Positions 19,469 to 29,072 of a DNA stretch of 64,000 nt are shown here, in pieces. The DNA lies in contig RSEH01000187.1 in assembly GCA_006503475.1 (NCBI GenBank), positions 30,246-94,245 on the forward strand, written 5' to 3'. Each line of letters starts with the position of its first letter. Within the stretch, counting starts at the first letter, position 1. Under the pieces are notes generated by a model that was not told the DNA's origin, did no database searches, and was given only the letters and a program-made list of their open reading frames with translations. Origin of the DNA: Stentor roeselii (lineage: Eukaryota; Ciliophora; Heterotrichea; Heterotrichida; Stentoridae). The position numbers were made by a program, and so were the translations under genes.

Positions 19469-20362
19469 TTATGTTCTTGAAGTTATCCAGTCTATGCACT
19501 TTTCGATAATTTCAGGAAATTCAGGCTCGTGGGTTACTACATGAAACATCTCAGGGTATATCATTAGTTCCTTATCAGGTGATTTACAGTTTTTGATAAA
19601 ATCTTTTACCTGTTGACAACTGACTATTTTGTCTTTTTCGCCTTGAATCACTAGAACTGAACCGTCAAAGTTCAAAGCATTCTGCTGGATATTTCTTAAA
19701 CCTGTGATTATTGCGGCGAAAGTTCGAACATTTAACTTTTCATGAAAAAACTCAGGATTTTCTTGAAAGTACTCCTTGAAAAAAGGATTTCGAGAAAATA
19801 GTCTTTGGTCAGCTGGGAAGAGTCTGAGGTTGCGACAACAGCAGTTATTAAAAAAATTGACAGTTTTTTGCACTATTGGATGTAAATTAGGGTCAACTGC
19901 CAGAGCAGGTCCGAATAAAATAATTCCTTTTATCAGATCTGGCCTTTTAAGACTCACTGAAACGCACATTGACCCTCCCATACTAAGACCGATCAGAAAT
20001 ATCGGAAGGTTTGATGGGTACAAATCTCTGCACTTTAGGATAAAAGATAAACAGTCGTTTGAATAGTCTTCAAGGCTTGAGACTGTTCCTCGTACACCTC
20101 CGCTTAGGCCGTGACCTTGTTGATCGAAGGCTAACACTGCGAAGCCTTGGCTGTGAAGAGACTTTCCTAAGTGTGTGAAGATGGAACTTGAAATGTGAAG
20201 TCCGTGGAATAGGAAGATTAGGGCTTTTGGAGATTGATGGTCGAAGCGGTATGTGGCGAGAGAGATGTTGTGAACGGATTTTAGGTTTAAGAAATTTTGT
20301 TCGGGATATTTGAAGTTTAGACTTTCGATGTGTCCTTGATACTTGATCCACCATTCACCCAT
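19469..20362 (-). CDS. Alpha/beta hydrolase, monoacylglycerol-lipase-like (copy A)
   Basis: The protein has 297 residues of the serine aminopeptidase S33 / monoglyceride lipase type. The oxyanion HG motif is FLFHGLH (51-57), the nucleophile elbow is GLSMGG with Ser127, the acid is probably Asp244 (QGEKDKIVS) and the base His274 (EMFHVVTHE). This catalytic set is complete, so the enzyme should be active on monoacylglycerols, lysophospholipids or similar esters; the true substrate is unknown. There is no signal peptide. It is one of two tandem copies; the other lies 605 nt upstream on the same strand and differs mainly in the C-terminal half. Confidence 0.9.
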   Translation of the reverse strand: MGEWWIKYQGHIESLNFKYPEQNFLNLKSVHNISLATYRFDHQSPKALIFLFHGLHISSSIFTHLGKSLHSQGFAVLAFDQQGHGLSGGVRGTVSSLEDYSNDCLSFILKCRDLYPSNLPIFLIGLSMGGSMCVSVSLKRPDLIKGIILFGPALAVDPNLHPIVQKTVNFFNNCCCRNLRLFPADQRLFSRNPFFKEYFQENPEFFHEKLNVRTFAAIITGLRNIQQNALNFDGSVLVIQGEKDKIVSCQQVKDFIKNCKSPDKELMIYPEMFHVVTHEPEFPEIIEKCIDWITSRT

Positions 20363-20967
20363 TTTATAATTTTTAAAGTGAGGATTATTACTGAGAGGTT
20401 AAGAATATAAATATTTTAGTTAATTATATGTAATTGATTATGAGTTTGTTAAGTTTTATTAAGTTTGAGAAGGTATTTTTCAGGTTTATTATGTTTATAA
20501 TGAGGCGATGAAGGAGAAAAGTTGGATTTCTTAAATATTGAAGATAATAGGTATTCTTTGGGAATTGAATGAAAATGATTGAGCCATAGTTGTCTAGTCT
20601 CTTGGTAGGATTTTAAATGATAATACACGTTTTATATTAGAGTTTTAAAAGAAGATAGCTCACCTAAAATGAAAACTTCAAGAACTGGTTAAAATAAAAC
20701 TCCAAATATCTTTGGAATATAAGGAACCTTCATTGCTTAACAATTGTAAAAATAATTCAAGTAACGAAGTCTGATAATCACTACTTTAAAGTTACACTTT
20801 TAATTTCAAATATTTAAATTTCTTCAATCTAAAAATTAAAATAAAGATCAAGTATTCCTAATCAAAGAACAATATAAAAAAAAATCATCATTCATTACTC
20901 TTAAAAATATCTTAAACTAATATTATCACCAAAAGCTATTTAAATAAATAATATCTAATTTTCTTAA
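20363..20967. other. AT-rich spacer between the two hydrolase copies
   Basis: I see no gene, RNA or repeat of note here. The sequence is strongly AT-rich with short open frames only, and it should hold the 3' end of copy B and the promoter of copy A. Confidence 0.6.
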
Positions 20968-21861
20968 TTAAACCCTTGCATTTAACCAATGAATGCACCT
21001 TTCAATCACCTCCGGAAATTCAGGTTCATGAGTGACTACATGAAACATCTCAGGGTAAACCACAATTTCCTTATCACTCGATTTGCAGTTTTTAACAAAA
21101 TCCTTAGCCTGCTGACAACTGACAATTTTATCTTTTTCTCCTTGAATCACTAGAACCGACCCGTCAAAGTTCAAAGCATTTTGCTGGACATTCCTAAACC
21201 CAGTGAGTAAAGCATTGATAGTCCTAACATTCAACTTTTCATGAAAAAACTCAGGATTTTCTTGAAAGTATCCTTTATAAAGCGGGTTGCGACAGACAAG
21301 TGCCTGGTCAACAGCGAAGACTCTCAAATTACGACAACAACAATTATTCAAAAAATTGACAGTTTTCTGCACAACTGGCTGGAAATTCGGGTCAACTGCC
21401 AGAGCAGGTCCGAATAAAATAATTCCTTTTATCAGATCTGGCCTTTTAAGACTCACTGAAACGCACATTGACCCTCCCATGCTGAGACCGATCAGAAATA
21501 TCGGAAGGTTTGATGGGTACAAATCTCTGCACTTTAGGATAAAAGATAAACAGTCGTTTGAATAGTCTTCAAGGCTTGAGACTGTTCCTCGTACACCCCC
21601 GCTTAGGCCGTGACCTTGTTGATCGAAGGCTAACACTGCGAAGCCTTGGCTGTGAAGAGACTTTCCTAAGTGGGTGAAGATGGAACTTGACATGTGAAGT
21701 CCGTGGAATAGGAAGATTAGGGCTTTTGGAGATTGATGGTCGAAGCGGTATGTGGCGAGAGAAATGTTGTGGACGGATTTTAGGTTTAAGAAATTTCGCT
21801 CGGGATATTTGAAGTTCAGACTTTCGATGTGTCCTTGATACTTGATCCACCATTCTACCAT
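20968..21861 (-). CDS. Alpha/beta hydrolase, monoacylglycerol-lipase-like (copy B)
   Basis: This is a 297-residue tandem paralogue of the gene at 19469-20362 with the same catalytic set (FLFHGLH, GLSMGGS with Ser127, EKDKIVS, MFHVVTHE). Residues 1 to about 158 are nearly identical to copy A, also at silent sites. From about residue 159 on, the two differ often (VFAVDQALVCRNPLYKGYF here against LFPADQRLFSRNPFFKEYF). Copy A ends ITSRT and copy B ends LNARV. The lid/cap region and substrate contacts lie in the diverged part, so the two copies may differ in substrate. Both frames are intact and there is no sign of decay. Confidence 0.9.
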   Translation of the reverse strand: MVEWWIKYQGHIESLNFKYPERNFLNLKSVHNISLATYRFDHQSPKALIFLFHGLHMSSSIFTHLGKSLHSQGFAVLAFDQQGHGLSGGVRGTVSSLEDYSNDCLSFILKCRDLYPSNLPIFLIGLSMGGSMCVSVSLKRPDLIKGIILFGPALAVDPNFQPVVQKTVNFLNNCCCRNLRVFAVDQALVCRNPLYKGYFQENPEFFHEKLNVRTINALLTGFRNVQQNALNFDGSVLVIQGEKDKIVSCQQAKDFVKNCKSSDKEIVVYPEMFHVVTHEPEFPEVIERCIHWLNARV

Positions 21862-21985
21862 TTTAATATTATTGTTTAAAGATAAGATATTTTAGGATTT
21901 TTAAGTAGGGCAAAGATTTAGAAATACTCACTTTGAGATCATTATATTATAGAAAATAATAAAGCTTCATATAACTTTAAATCTT

Positions 21986-23520
21986 AATGAAAAACTAAAG
22001 AAGCTAAATGGCTTAATTTCAATATCGCCTGATTTATAATAATCTAAACCTATACAAAAAATCTCCACTAACTATCCCAATAATAATAAATCCTCCAATT
22101 AAACTACTCATAACCAATAAAACTCCATCCTACTCTAATCTTATCTAACTAAATAGCCTTGCATTCAATAGCAACTTCAAATAGCGCAGGCCTAACTGTA
22201 ACGACTTGAAATCCACAGAACTCCAAAAGTTCTTTAAACTCTTCCAACCTCCTTTCCTTTCCATTAATGCACATAAGGATCATATGATCCATAGCAAGAG
22301 TATTCAAATAATATTCCGAATTCTCATCAACAAGGTGTTCAACAATAAAAAGTTTATCTCCTCCTTAAGTACTTTCCTGCAGTTCTTCAGTATCAATCCC
22401 GACTTTTCGTCATTCCACTCATGAATGATATGCTTCATAACAATACAATTAAATCCACTAGGCACCTCTTCAAAGATATTTCCTCCAAAGAACTTAATCC
22501 TCTCTCCAAGTTGATTTTCCTCAATATTTGCCTGAGCAATGTTCCAAACTTCAGGCCTTTCAAACACTCCGAAGCTAGAACTCGTTTGTTTTCGAGCCAA
22601 ATTAATAGTCAAAGTTCCATCACCTCCACCCACGTCCAGGACATTGGAGTTCGAATGTATTATAATTGACTCACCTCTTTTAAATTTGAGTTTGAAAAAC
22701 CCGTCATGCAATTGTGGAATTTTTGAAAGAGTTCCGGGTCGTTCGCGAATTTTTCAATGGTTGGTGTGCGGCCAAGAGTTTCTTTTGGACATTTTGATGA
22801 TGTGAGCTGAATCTCTGGATGAATGAGCATCTCTATTACGAAGGCAGTCCCGTGCCAATCCCATAAGCAGTGACTTGTTGGAGTTGTTAGAACGACGGAG
22901 TCTTTCGTGTTTGACCATTTTCTGCTTGAGGGGTCGTAGGAAAAGAGCCCTAATGATGAAATTGTTCGAAGGTATCGGAATAACTTTTCGGGAAGCATCG
23001 AGGTAGACTCGCAAAGCTCTTCTATTGTCTTGGGTGATTCTTGAAGCTTTTCTGCTATGTTGTTTTTCACCAGAGCTGTGATTATTGGGAAGGACATGCT
23101 GTAGAGCATGAACTTGAAGTGGAGTTGAATGTCTTCTGCCATTTATAGCAGAAAAAAACGAATTTTTTGGTTTTTTTTTGTGAAAATTGGGATTTTTTTC
23201 AAATTTTAGTTGAAATTACATGAGATTATATAATATAAACTCTTTTGTAATTTGATTGTATTAAGATAATTCTTAATTTTGCTTGCATAGATCTTAACCT
23301 TACACTATTATATAAAAAGCTGAATTTACTTAATAATTGGCCTTTAGGTGGGAATTCGGTTCATGTTCATAATATTAATTTATATATGCTTTCTTTTATC
23401 AAATACTAGAATTTTTTAAGCCAAATGATATTTTTTCGTTTACTCCACTTTAGCTGATATAGGATTGACATCAACTATATAAAAAGAGATAAATTAGTGC
23501 GAGTTTGATCGTTCAAGATG
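21986..23520. repeat. Segmental duplication, copy 1 (contains O-methyltransferase pseudogene 1)
   Basis: The block matches 25145-26702 in order and orientation, including non-coding flanks. It begins with ATGAAAAACTAAAG and ends near GATCGTTCAAGATG. Shared flank landmarks include TATAATATAAACTCTTTTGT and CCTTACACTATTATATAAAA. The flanks are more diverged than the coding part. Confidence 0.85.
22149..23142 (-). pseudogene. O-methyltransferase pseudogene 1 (two frameshifts)
   Basis: This is a near copy of the intact gene at 25321-26319. It starts with the same MAEDIQLHFKFMLYS and is colinear to the same final ...CKAI stop at 22149-22151. A 4-nt deletion after ...NSNLKEV (near 22665) shifts the frame, ending the first part as ...KEVSQL. 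A 1-nt deletion near 22362 (RKVLKEEINF against RKALKEGDKL) shifts it again. The middle part still shows the SAM motif DVGGGDG and the HIIHEW catalytic segment. Neither lesion can be repaired by a 15-nt intron. Similarity to the intact copy is still high, so inactivation is recent or reflects an alternative allele. Confidence 0.85.
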
Positions 23521-23895
23521 CCTTTTCTTTTGAAGATGATGAGAATTTAAATAAGAGTGAACAATGTATGATAAGGAAAATATTCATTAAGCTATTCCAA
23601 CCTAAACATCTTAATATTTAAATTCTTAACGTGCAGTCTGATATTAAGTATATTGAAAATATTTCTTTGAACTACTCAATCATTTTCCACATTTCATTAG
23701 TGACTAAATAATACAATCTTAAAAGAAGAATCATTAATTCCACAGAGTTTCATCAAAGTATTGTTAAAATAATTTGTGCATATTCAGGAAAATCATATCT
23801 ATATACCTTGACTTTTAATCAATAGGTATCATTACTCGTTCTTAATCATTTAAAAGTAAACAAGTAATTCAAATAATTATCTATCTATTTCCTTA
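23521..23895. other. AT-rich spacer without visible gene
   Basis: No open frame, RNA gene or repeat stands out in this stretch between the duplicated block and the second pseudogene. Confidence 0.6.
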
Positions 23896-24880
23896 CTAAA
23901 TTTCCTTATTTTCAATAACAACCAGAAGTAAAGCACGCTTAATATCGACAATATCAAAGCCAGCCAAATCAAAAATTATTCTAAATTCCTCAAGTATTCT
24001 TTCTTTTCCACCGAGTGTCATTTGCATAATATACCCAACAGTAAGCGCATTTAAATAGTCAAATTACTGTAATCAACAAGATTATCAACAAAAAATAACT
24101 AACACCTTCCTTAAGAACTTTTCTAAGTTCTTCAAAATAACTCCAAATTGTTGATCATTCCAATCATGCAAAATAAGTTAAACAAAATCACATCAAACCA
24201 ACTTCGAAATTCTTCAAAAAGTCCCCATCATAAAACTTTACCCTTTAATTAAGTTAAATTTATCAATATTCATTTGAGCAATATCTCTTACTTCTGGCCT
24301 ATCAAATTTTCCAAAACTTTCATTTGAGTACTTCTGAGCCAAACGAATGACTAAAGTTCCGTCAGCACCTCCAAGATCTAAAACTTTCCAATTTTTTTCA
24401 ATGTTGATGCCTTCGACCACTTCTTTCTGGTTGGACTTCGAGTAAAGCCTAAAGTGTTTTGAAAGGTTTGAAGCAGTTCTAGTGTTTAAAATAATTGATA
24501 AAAAATACCTGGACGGTTCAATGTTTCCATTGGTGACTTTGATGATGAAAGCTGAGACTATGGATGCAGGAGAAATTCTGTATTGAAACGATGTCCTTGC
24601 CAACTCTATAACATGTGACTTAGTTCTGTTGTTAAGAAGGTTGAGTCTTTGGTGTTTAACCATTTTTGGTTTCTGGATCATAGCGAATAAACCGAAGGCT
24701 GAGACGAATCTGAGGTATATGAAAAGCTTATCGGGCTGCATTGTAGTTGAATCGGAGAGCTATGGCCTTTGAGCATTCTTGCAGCTTTTCTGCGATAGAG
24801 TTATTTGTAAGGGTAGCGATTACTGGAAATACTGTGAAGTGACTGGGGTACTTCAATAGAAGGGCGACATTTTCATTCAT
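23896..24880 (-). pseudogene. O-methyltransferase pseudogene 2 (strongly decayed)
   Basis: A colinear but much more diverged copy of the same methyltransferase. It starts at ATG 24880 (MNENVALLLKYPSHF) and keeps IAEKLQEC, a dimerisation-domain segment, then shifts frame. A surviving segment at 24238-24741 shows VLDLGGADGTLVIRLAQKY (SAM motif I) and FGKFDRPEVRDIAQ. The tail ends ...LLLVVIENKEI and TAG at 23896-23898. Several stops and frameshifts lie between. It is older than pseudogene 1, and its flanks no longer match the other two copies. Confidence 0.8.
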
Positions 24881-25144
24881 TTTTAAACTTAATGGTTGAT
24901 TGGCTTAATAGAATAAAAGAATCAGCATATAGGAAATTATTTAACTTTTAAATAAATTCTAAAGGTAATGATCTTGACCTCTAAATTTATCTATTTTAAT
25001 GTTACTAACCTACAAGGCTTTGAAATTGTTAAGATTCTGCCTATTGATTATTTTATTATTAGTTTAGTGATTTTAAATATATTGTTCAGCATAAGTTTTT
25101 AAAAAACAACTTCAATAATTCCTTGTTATATCACCTTGGCTCTC

Positions 25145-26702
25145 AATGAAAAACTAAAGAAGTAAATCTAAATAGCTTAATTTCGATATTCACCTGATTA
25201 ATCATAGATCTAAACTTGTAAAAAAAATCTTCACTTAACTTAAATTACCCAATCAATAAAAATCTTCCAATTACACTACTCATAACCAATAAACTCCATC
25301 CTACTCGAAATCTTATCTAACTAAATAGCCTTGCATTCAATAGCAACTTCAAATAACGCAGGCCTAACTGTAACGACTTGAAATCCACTAAAATCCAAAA
25401 GTTCTTTAAACTCTTCCAACCTCCTTTCCTTTCCATGAACACACATAAGCATCAAATGATCCAGAGCAAGAGTATTCAAATAATATTCCGAATTCTCATC
25501 AACAAGATGTTCAACAATAAAAAGTTTATCCCCTTCCTTAAGTGCTTTCCTGCAGTTCTTGAGTATCAATCTTGAGTTTTCATCACTCCAGTCATGAATG
25601 ATATGCTTCATAACAATACAATTAAATCCACTAGGCACCTCTTCAAAGAAGCTTCCTCCAAAGAACTTGACCCTTTCTCCAAGTTGATTTTTCTCAATAT
25701 TCGCCTGGGCAATGCTGCAAACTTCAGGTCTATCAAACACTCCGAAGCTAGAACTTGGGTGTTTTCGAGCCAGATTAATAGCCAAAGTTCCATCAGCTCC
25801 ACCCACATCCAGGACATTGGAGGTTGAATCTATTATAATCGAGTCAGTCACCTCTTTTGAGTTCGAATTCGAAAGACCTGTCATGCACTTCTGGAATGTT
25901 TGAAAGAGTTCTGCGTTGTTTGCAATTAATTCAAAGATTGGAGGACGGCCAAGAGTTTCTTGGGGAGATTTAGATGATGTTAGTTGAGCCTCTGAGTGAA
26001 TGAACATCTCTGTTACGAATGTTGTACCGTGCCAATCCCATAAGCAGTGACTTGTTGGCGTTGTTAGAAGGATCGAGTCTTTCGTGTTTGACCATTTTTT
26101 GCTTGAAGGGTCGTAGGAAAAGAGCCCTAATGATGAAATTGCTCGAAGGTACCGGAATAACTTTTCGGGAAGCATTGGGGTAGACTCGCAAAGCTCTTCT
26201 ACTGTTTTAGGTGATTCTTGAAGCTTTTCTGCTATGTTGTTTTTCACAAGAGCTGTGATTATTGGGAAGGACATGCTGTAGAGCATGAACTTGAAGTGAA
26301 GTTGAATGTCTTCTGCCATTTATAGCCGACAAAAACAAGTGGTTTGTTTTTATTCGTGAAGATTATGATTTTTTCAAATTTTAGTTGAAATTTCATGAGA
26401 TTATATAATATAAACTCTTTTGTAATTTGCATGTTTTAAGATAATACTTTAAATTTTGCTATCATCGATTTTAACCTTACACTATTATATAAAAAGCTGA
26501 ATTAACTTAATAATTCGTATTAAAGTGGTAATTTGATTCATACTCATAAATATTATTAATTTTGGACATGCTTTATTTTATCACATGCTAGAATTTTTGA
26601 AGCTAAAATATATTTATCGATAATTTCAATATTAATGGTATAAGGTTAGCATCAACTTTATAAATAGAGATAAATTAAGGCGAATTTTATTGTTCAAAGA
26701 TG
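25145..26702. repeat. Segmental duplication, copy 2 (contains the intact O-methyltransferase)
   Basis: Partner of 21986-23520. Homology covers the whole gene, about 170 nt behind the stop and about 380 nt ahead of the start, so the promoter was duplicated too. Confidence 0.85.
25321..26319 (-). CDS. SAM-dependent O-methyltransferase (hydroxyindole/caffeate type)
   Basis: The protein has 332 residues. An N-terminal winged-helix dimerisation domain (~10-90) is followed by a class I methyltransferase fold of the plant O-methyltransferase/ASMT family. SAM motif I is VLDVGGADG (169-177), the FDRPEV segment (195-200) fits the acidic ribose-binding loop, and KHIIHDWSDE (238-247) holds the catalytic base His242. 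This family methylates hydroxyl groups on small aromatic compounds such as N-acetylserotonin, flavonoids and polyketides. The substrate is unknown; pigment or secondary-metabolite tailoring is only a guess. It is the only intact one of three local copies. Confidence 0.9.
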   Translation of the reverse strand: MAEDIQLHFKFMLYSMSFPIITALVKNNIAEKLQESPKTVEELCESTPMLPEKLFRYLRAISSLGLFSYDPSSKKWSNTKDSILLTTPTSHCLWDWHGTTFVTEMFIHSEAQLTSSKSPQETLGRPPIFELIANNAELFQTFQKCMTGLSNSNSKEVTDSIIIDSTSNVLDVGGADGTLAINLARKHPSSSFGVFDRPEVCSIAQANIEKNQLGERVKFFGGSFFEEVPSGFNCIVMKHIIHDWSDENSRLILKNCRKALKEGDKLFIVEHLVDENSEYYLNTLALDHLMLMCVHGKERRLEEFKELLDFSGFQVVTVRPALFEVAIECKAI

Positions 26703-26816
26703 TAATATCAAGATAAAATAATCCAAATAAAAAAAATCCCTTCAAAAAAAAATCCACATCAACAATCCCTTCCTATTTTATCAGAAAATTAATGCTCATG
26801 TAAATCATTTTCTAAT

Positions 26817-27713
26817 ATGGGATGTTGTTCAAGCCACACAGAGTACCTATCAATCCGGAAGTCAATGCTAACCGAAAACGACGACGAAAACTTTTTAATA
26901 AACACTTCAAACGGTATTCCATCAACAATAGACGATCCAATAACGATCATGGACTCGAAGACCCTAAACGCTTTAGCCTTGGCAGTCTGGATGGGGAAAG
27001 CAGAGACTTTCAAAGTGGTAAAAGACCTGATGGGTGGAAAACTCTGCTTCATGGACGACTTGTTCTCAAAGCAAGGAACCTCAGCCTTCGAGGTGATTCT
27101 TTCCAAAGGCCACATCGACTTGTTGCGTTATTATTTGCCACTTTTTCTCATGTCCTGCGAAAAAAAACTCGATCAGATCGAAGTCCTTCAAAAGCCACTT
27201 CTTCACGTCGCTGTTAAAAACAGGCATTTTGATGTGGTTTTTTACCTTTTTTCTTACTTTTCACAAGTTTGTCCACCTCCTGCCTTTGATGTGCATTTCG
27301 TTGATACAGAAACTGGAGAAAATGCGGCTTTAATTGCTTGTAAAAATCTGGATTATCGAATTGCATTGTTTTTGTTTGAAGTTTGTTCTGCTGATTTTGG
27401 ACTGATTAATAATTTCAATGAAAATGCACTTTTTTTGGCTGCTAAGAATAGCTCGAAAATGCTGAATGCTTTTGAGTTTATTCAGTTTTTATTGGAAAAA
27501 GTGGAAATTGATGTCAGTTTTCGCTTTGATGTTGTTTTGGATATGATTTGTGATGAAAAGATTTATGAGATGTTGATTTGTAAAAAGATTCGGCAGGAAG
27601 AGCTGGTTAGTCAAGAAATTTCGCAGATTACTCATATTAGTATAGTGGCGAAGAATCAATTTGACGGAGACTTAAATGACACCGAGCTATTATTAAAAGG
27701 CTATTTTAATTAA
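26817..27713 (+). CDS. Ankyrin-repeat-like protein with N-terminal acylation motif
   Basis: The protein has 298 residues and starts MGCCSSHTEY: Gly2 with Ser6 fits N-myristoylation, and Cys3/Cys4 fit palmitoylation. Residues ~50-230 contain helical pairs in ankyrin style, such as ALALAVWMGKAETFKVVKDL, KPLLHVAVKNRHFDVVFYLF and ETGENAALIACKNLDYRIAL, and NENALFLAAKNSSKMLNAFE, spaced about 35-45 residues apart. No catalytic motif is seen. Inference: a membrane-tethered scaffold. The stop (TAA 27711-27713) is 6 nt from the stop of the convergent CPAP-like gene. Confidence 0.8.
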   Translation: MGCCSSHTEYLSIRKSMLTENDDENFLINTSNGIPSTIDDPITIMDSKTLNALALAVWMGKAETFKVVKDLMGGKLCFMDDLFSKQGTSAFEVILSKGHIDLLRYYLPLFLMSCEKKLDQIEVLQKPLLHVAVKNRHFDVVFYLFSYFSQVCPPPAFDVHFVDTETGENAALIACKNLDYRIALFLFEVCSADFGLINNFNENALFLAAKNSSKMLNAFEFIQFLLEKVEIDVSFRFDVVLDMICDEKIYEMLICKKIRQEELVSQEISQITHISIVAKNQFDGDLNDTELLLKGYFN

Positions 27714-27719
27714 TTTACA

Positions 27720-28817
27720 CTATCCCAGACTAGCAAGCCTATCTTCAGGATAAACAGTTTTAGTAGACCCATCAGGAAACCTAATTTCTCTAACACCATT
27801 ACTCAAAAACCTTTCTTCCTGACCATTTTTAAACCAAACTTCTTTCATCCCATCACTATGAATGACTTGCACAGTGCCAGACTCAAAAAAATAATAAACT
27901 TGGCGACCATCAAGCAAATCTTCTCTCACATCTCGATTCGAATAAAAAATAACTGAATACCCATTCACATAAGTCACCCTTTTCGTGCCATTTGAATAAA
28001 CCGTCTCTTGTTTTTCCAAATCATTATATTTTTCAACAAATTTCAAAGAAAATCTTTCTTTTCCACTTTTTAACTCAAGTTCTTTTTGAAGTTTCAAGTT
28101 GATTTGTTGAAGTTCAACTATTTGAGCCTTCATCGCCTCTTTTTCATGAAACCAGGAATTTTCTTGTTTCCGAAAAGACTCTTTCAATTTAACCAGCTGG
28201 TTTCGAAGTGCTTCAATCTGAAGATTTTTATCATCCTCTATCAATTCCGCTACTTTTTCAATAGATATTCTTGGAGTTTGACTATTTTCATTATTTGCCC
28301 TTGTTTTCCATCTTTCTCTTCGAAGCTTGTAAAGATCTAAAGGCGTGATCCTTGATTTTTCCTGTTCAGTTTGAACAACAGCAGCTTCTGGGAATTCAGG
28401 TCTTTGAATAATTCGTTTTTTACATTCTTCAGGAGAGTTTTGAGAGAGTTTTTTTATTGTGTTTATATGAGAAGCTGCTTTTGGGAACTTTTTCATTGAT
28501 TTCAAGTTGCTTTCTCTGTCTGGACCTTTGAAGGTTTTTTCTTTGGTTTCTCTGAATGTTGGAGATTTTGAATTGGTGCAGAGGGTTCCTTGTCCTCTTC
28601 TCAGGTAGTGACTTGAGACTTTTCGCTTTCGGAAAGTGGGATGGTCTTGGAAGTCTTTACTTTTTTGAAGTTCTTCTTCGAGAAGGTCTTCGAAGTTCCT
28701 CTGGGTGAGGATGACTGGCTTGTCTTCGTATTTTTCTAAGTTTCTTAAAGGAATTGGAGTAGTTGATAGGAAAGTTTCACGGAGAAAGTTAGAAGATGGT
28801 TTAGGGTAAGTTTCCAT
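27720..28817 (-). CDS. CPAP/SAS-4-like protein with C-terminal TCP10 (G-box) domain
   Basis: The protein has 365 residues. A basic disordered N-terminus (1-170) leads to a coiled coil (~185-250). The C-terminal ~105 residues are a G-box/TCP10 beta-sheet with repeated hairpins ending in Asn-Gly or Asp-Gly: VYSNGTKRVTYVNGYSVIFY, TVQVIHSDGMKEVWFKNGQ, ERFLSNGVREIRFPDGSTK. In CPAP/SAS-4 this sheet binds STIL/Ana2 during centriole assembly. The protein is much shorter than human CPAP (about 1340 residues), and I see no clear tubulin-binding region, so it may be a TCP10-like paralogue and not SAS-4 itself. A basal-body role is likely by family. Confidence 0.85.
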   Translation of the reverse strand: METYPKPSSNFLRETFLSTTPIPLRNLEKYEDKPVILTQRNFEDLLEEELQKSKDFQDHPTFRKRKVSSHYLRRGQGTLCTNSKSPTFRETKEKTFKGPDRESNLKSMKKFPKAASHINTIKKLSQNSPEECKKRIIQRPEFPEAAVVQTEQEKSRITPLDLYKLRRERWKTRANNENSQTPRISIEKVAELIEDDKNLQIEALRNQLVKLKESFRKQENSWFHEKEAMKAQIVELQQINLKLQKELELKSGKERFSLKFVEKYNDLEKQETVYSNGTKRVTYVNGYSVIFYSNRDVREDLLDGRQVYYFFESGTVQVIHSDGMKEVWFKNGQEERFLSNGVREIRFPDGSTKTVYPEDRLASLG

Positions 28818-29072
28818 AATGATTGTTAGGATCTGGGTTGGATATAAGTGACTAAAGGATGATTATTCGCTTTAGTGAATTAATGATGGATGAAAGATGA
28901 ATTTTTACTAATCCCTGAATCGATATTTATGACAGAAACCAGAAAAATAATAATTTCTTAGTATTACTAAACTTCCTACATTTTTTACAGTCTCTCGTTA
29001 TTTATTTCTTTTCATAACAACTTCAGCTCTTTTGATTTTTGAATCAGCCATCACGCTAGTAAAACCAATAAA

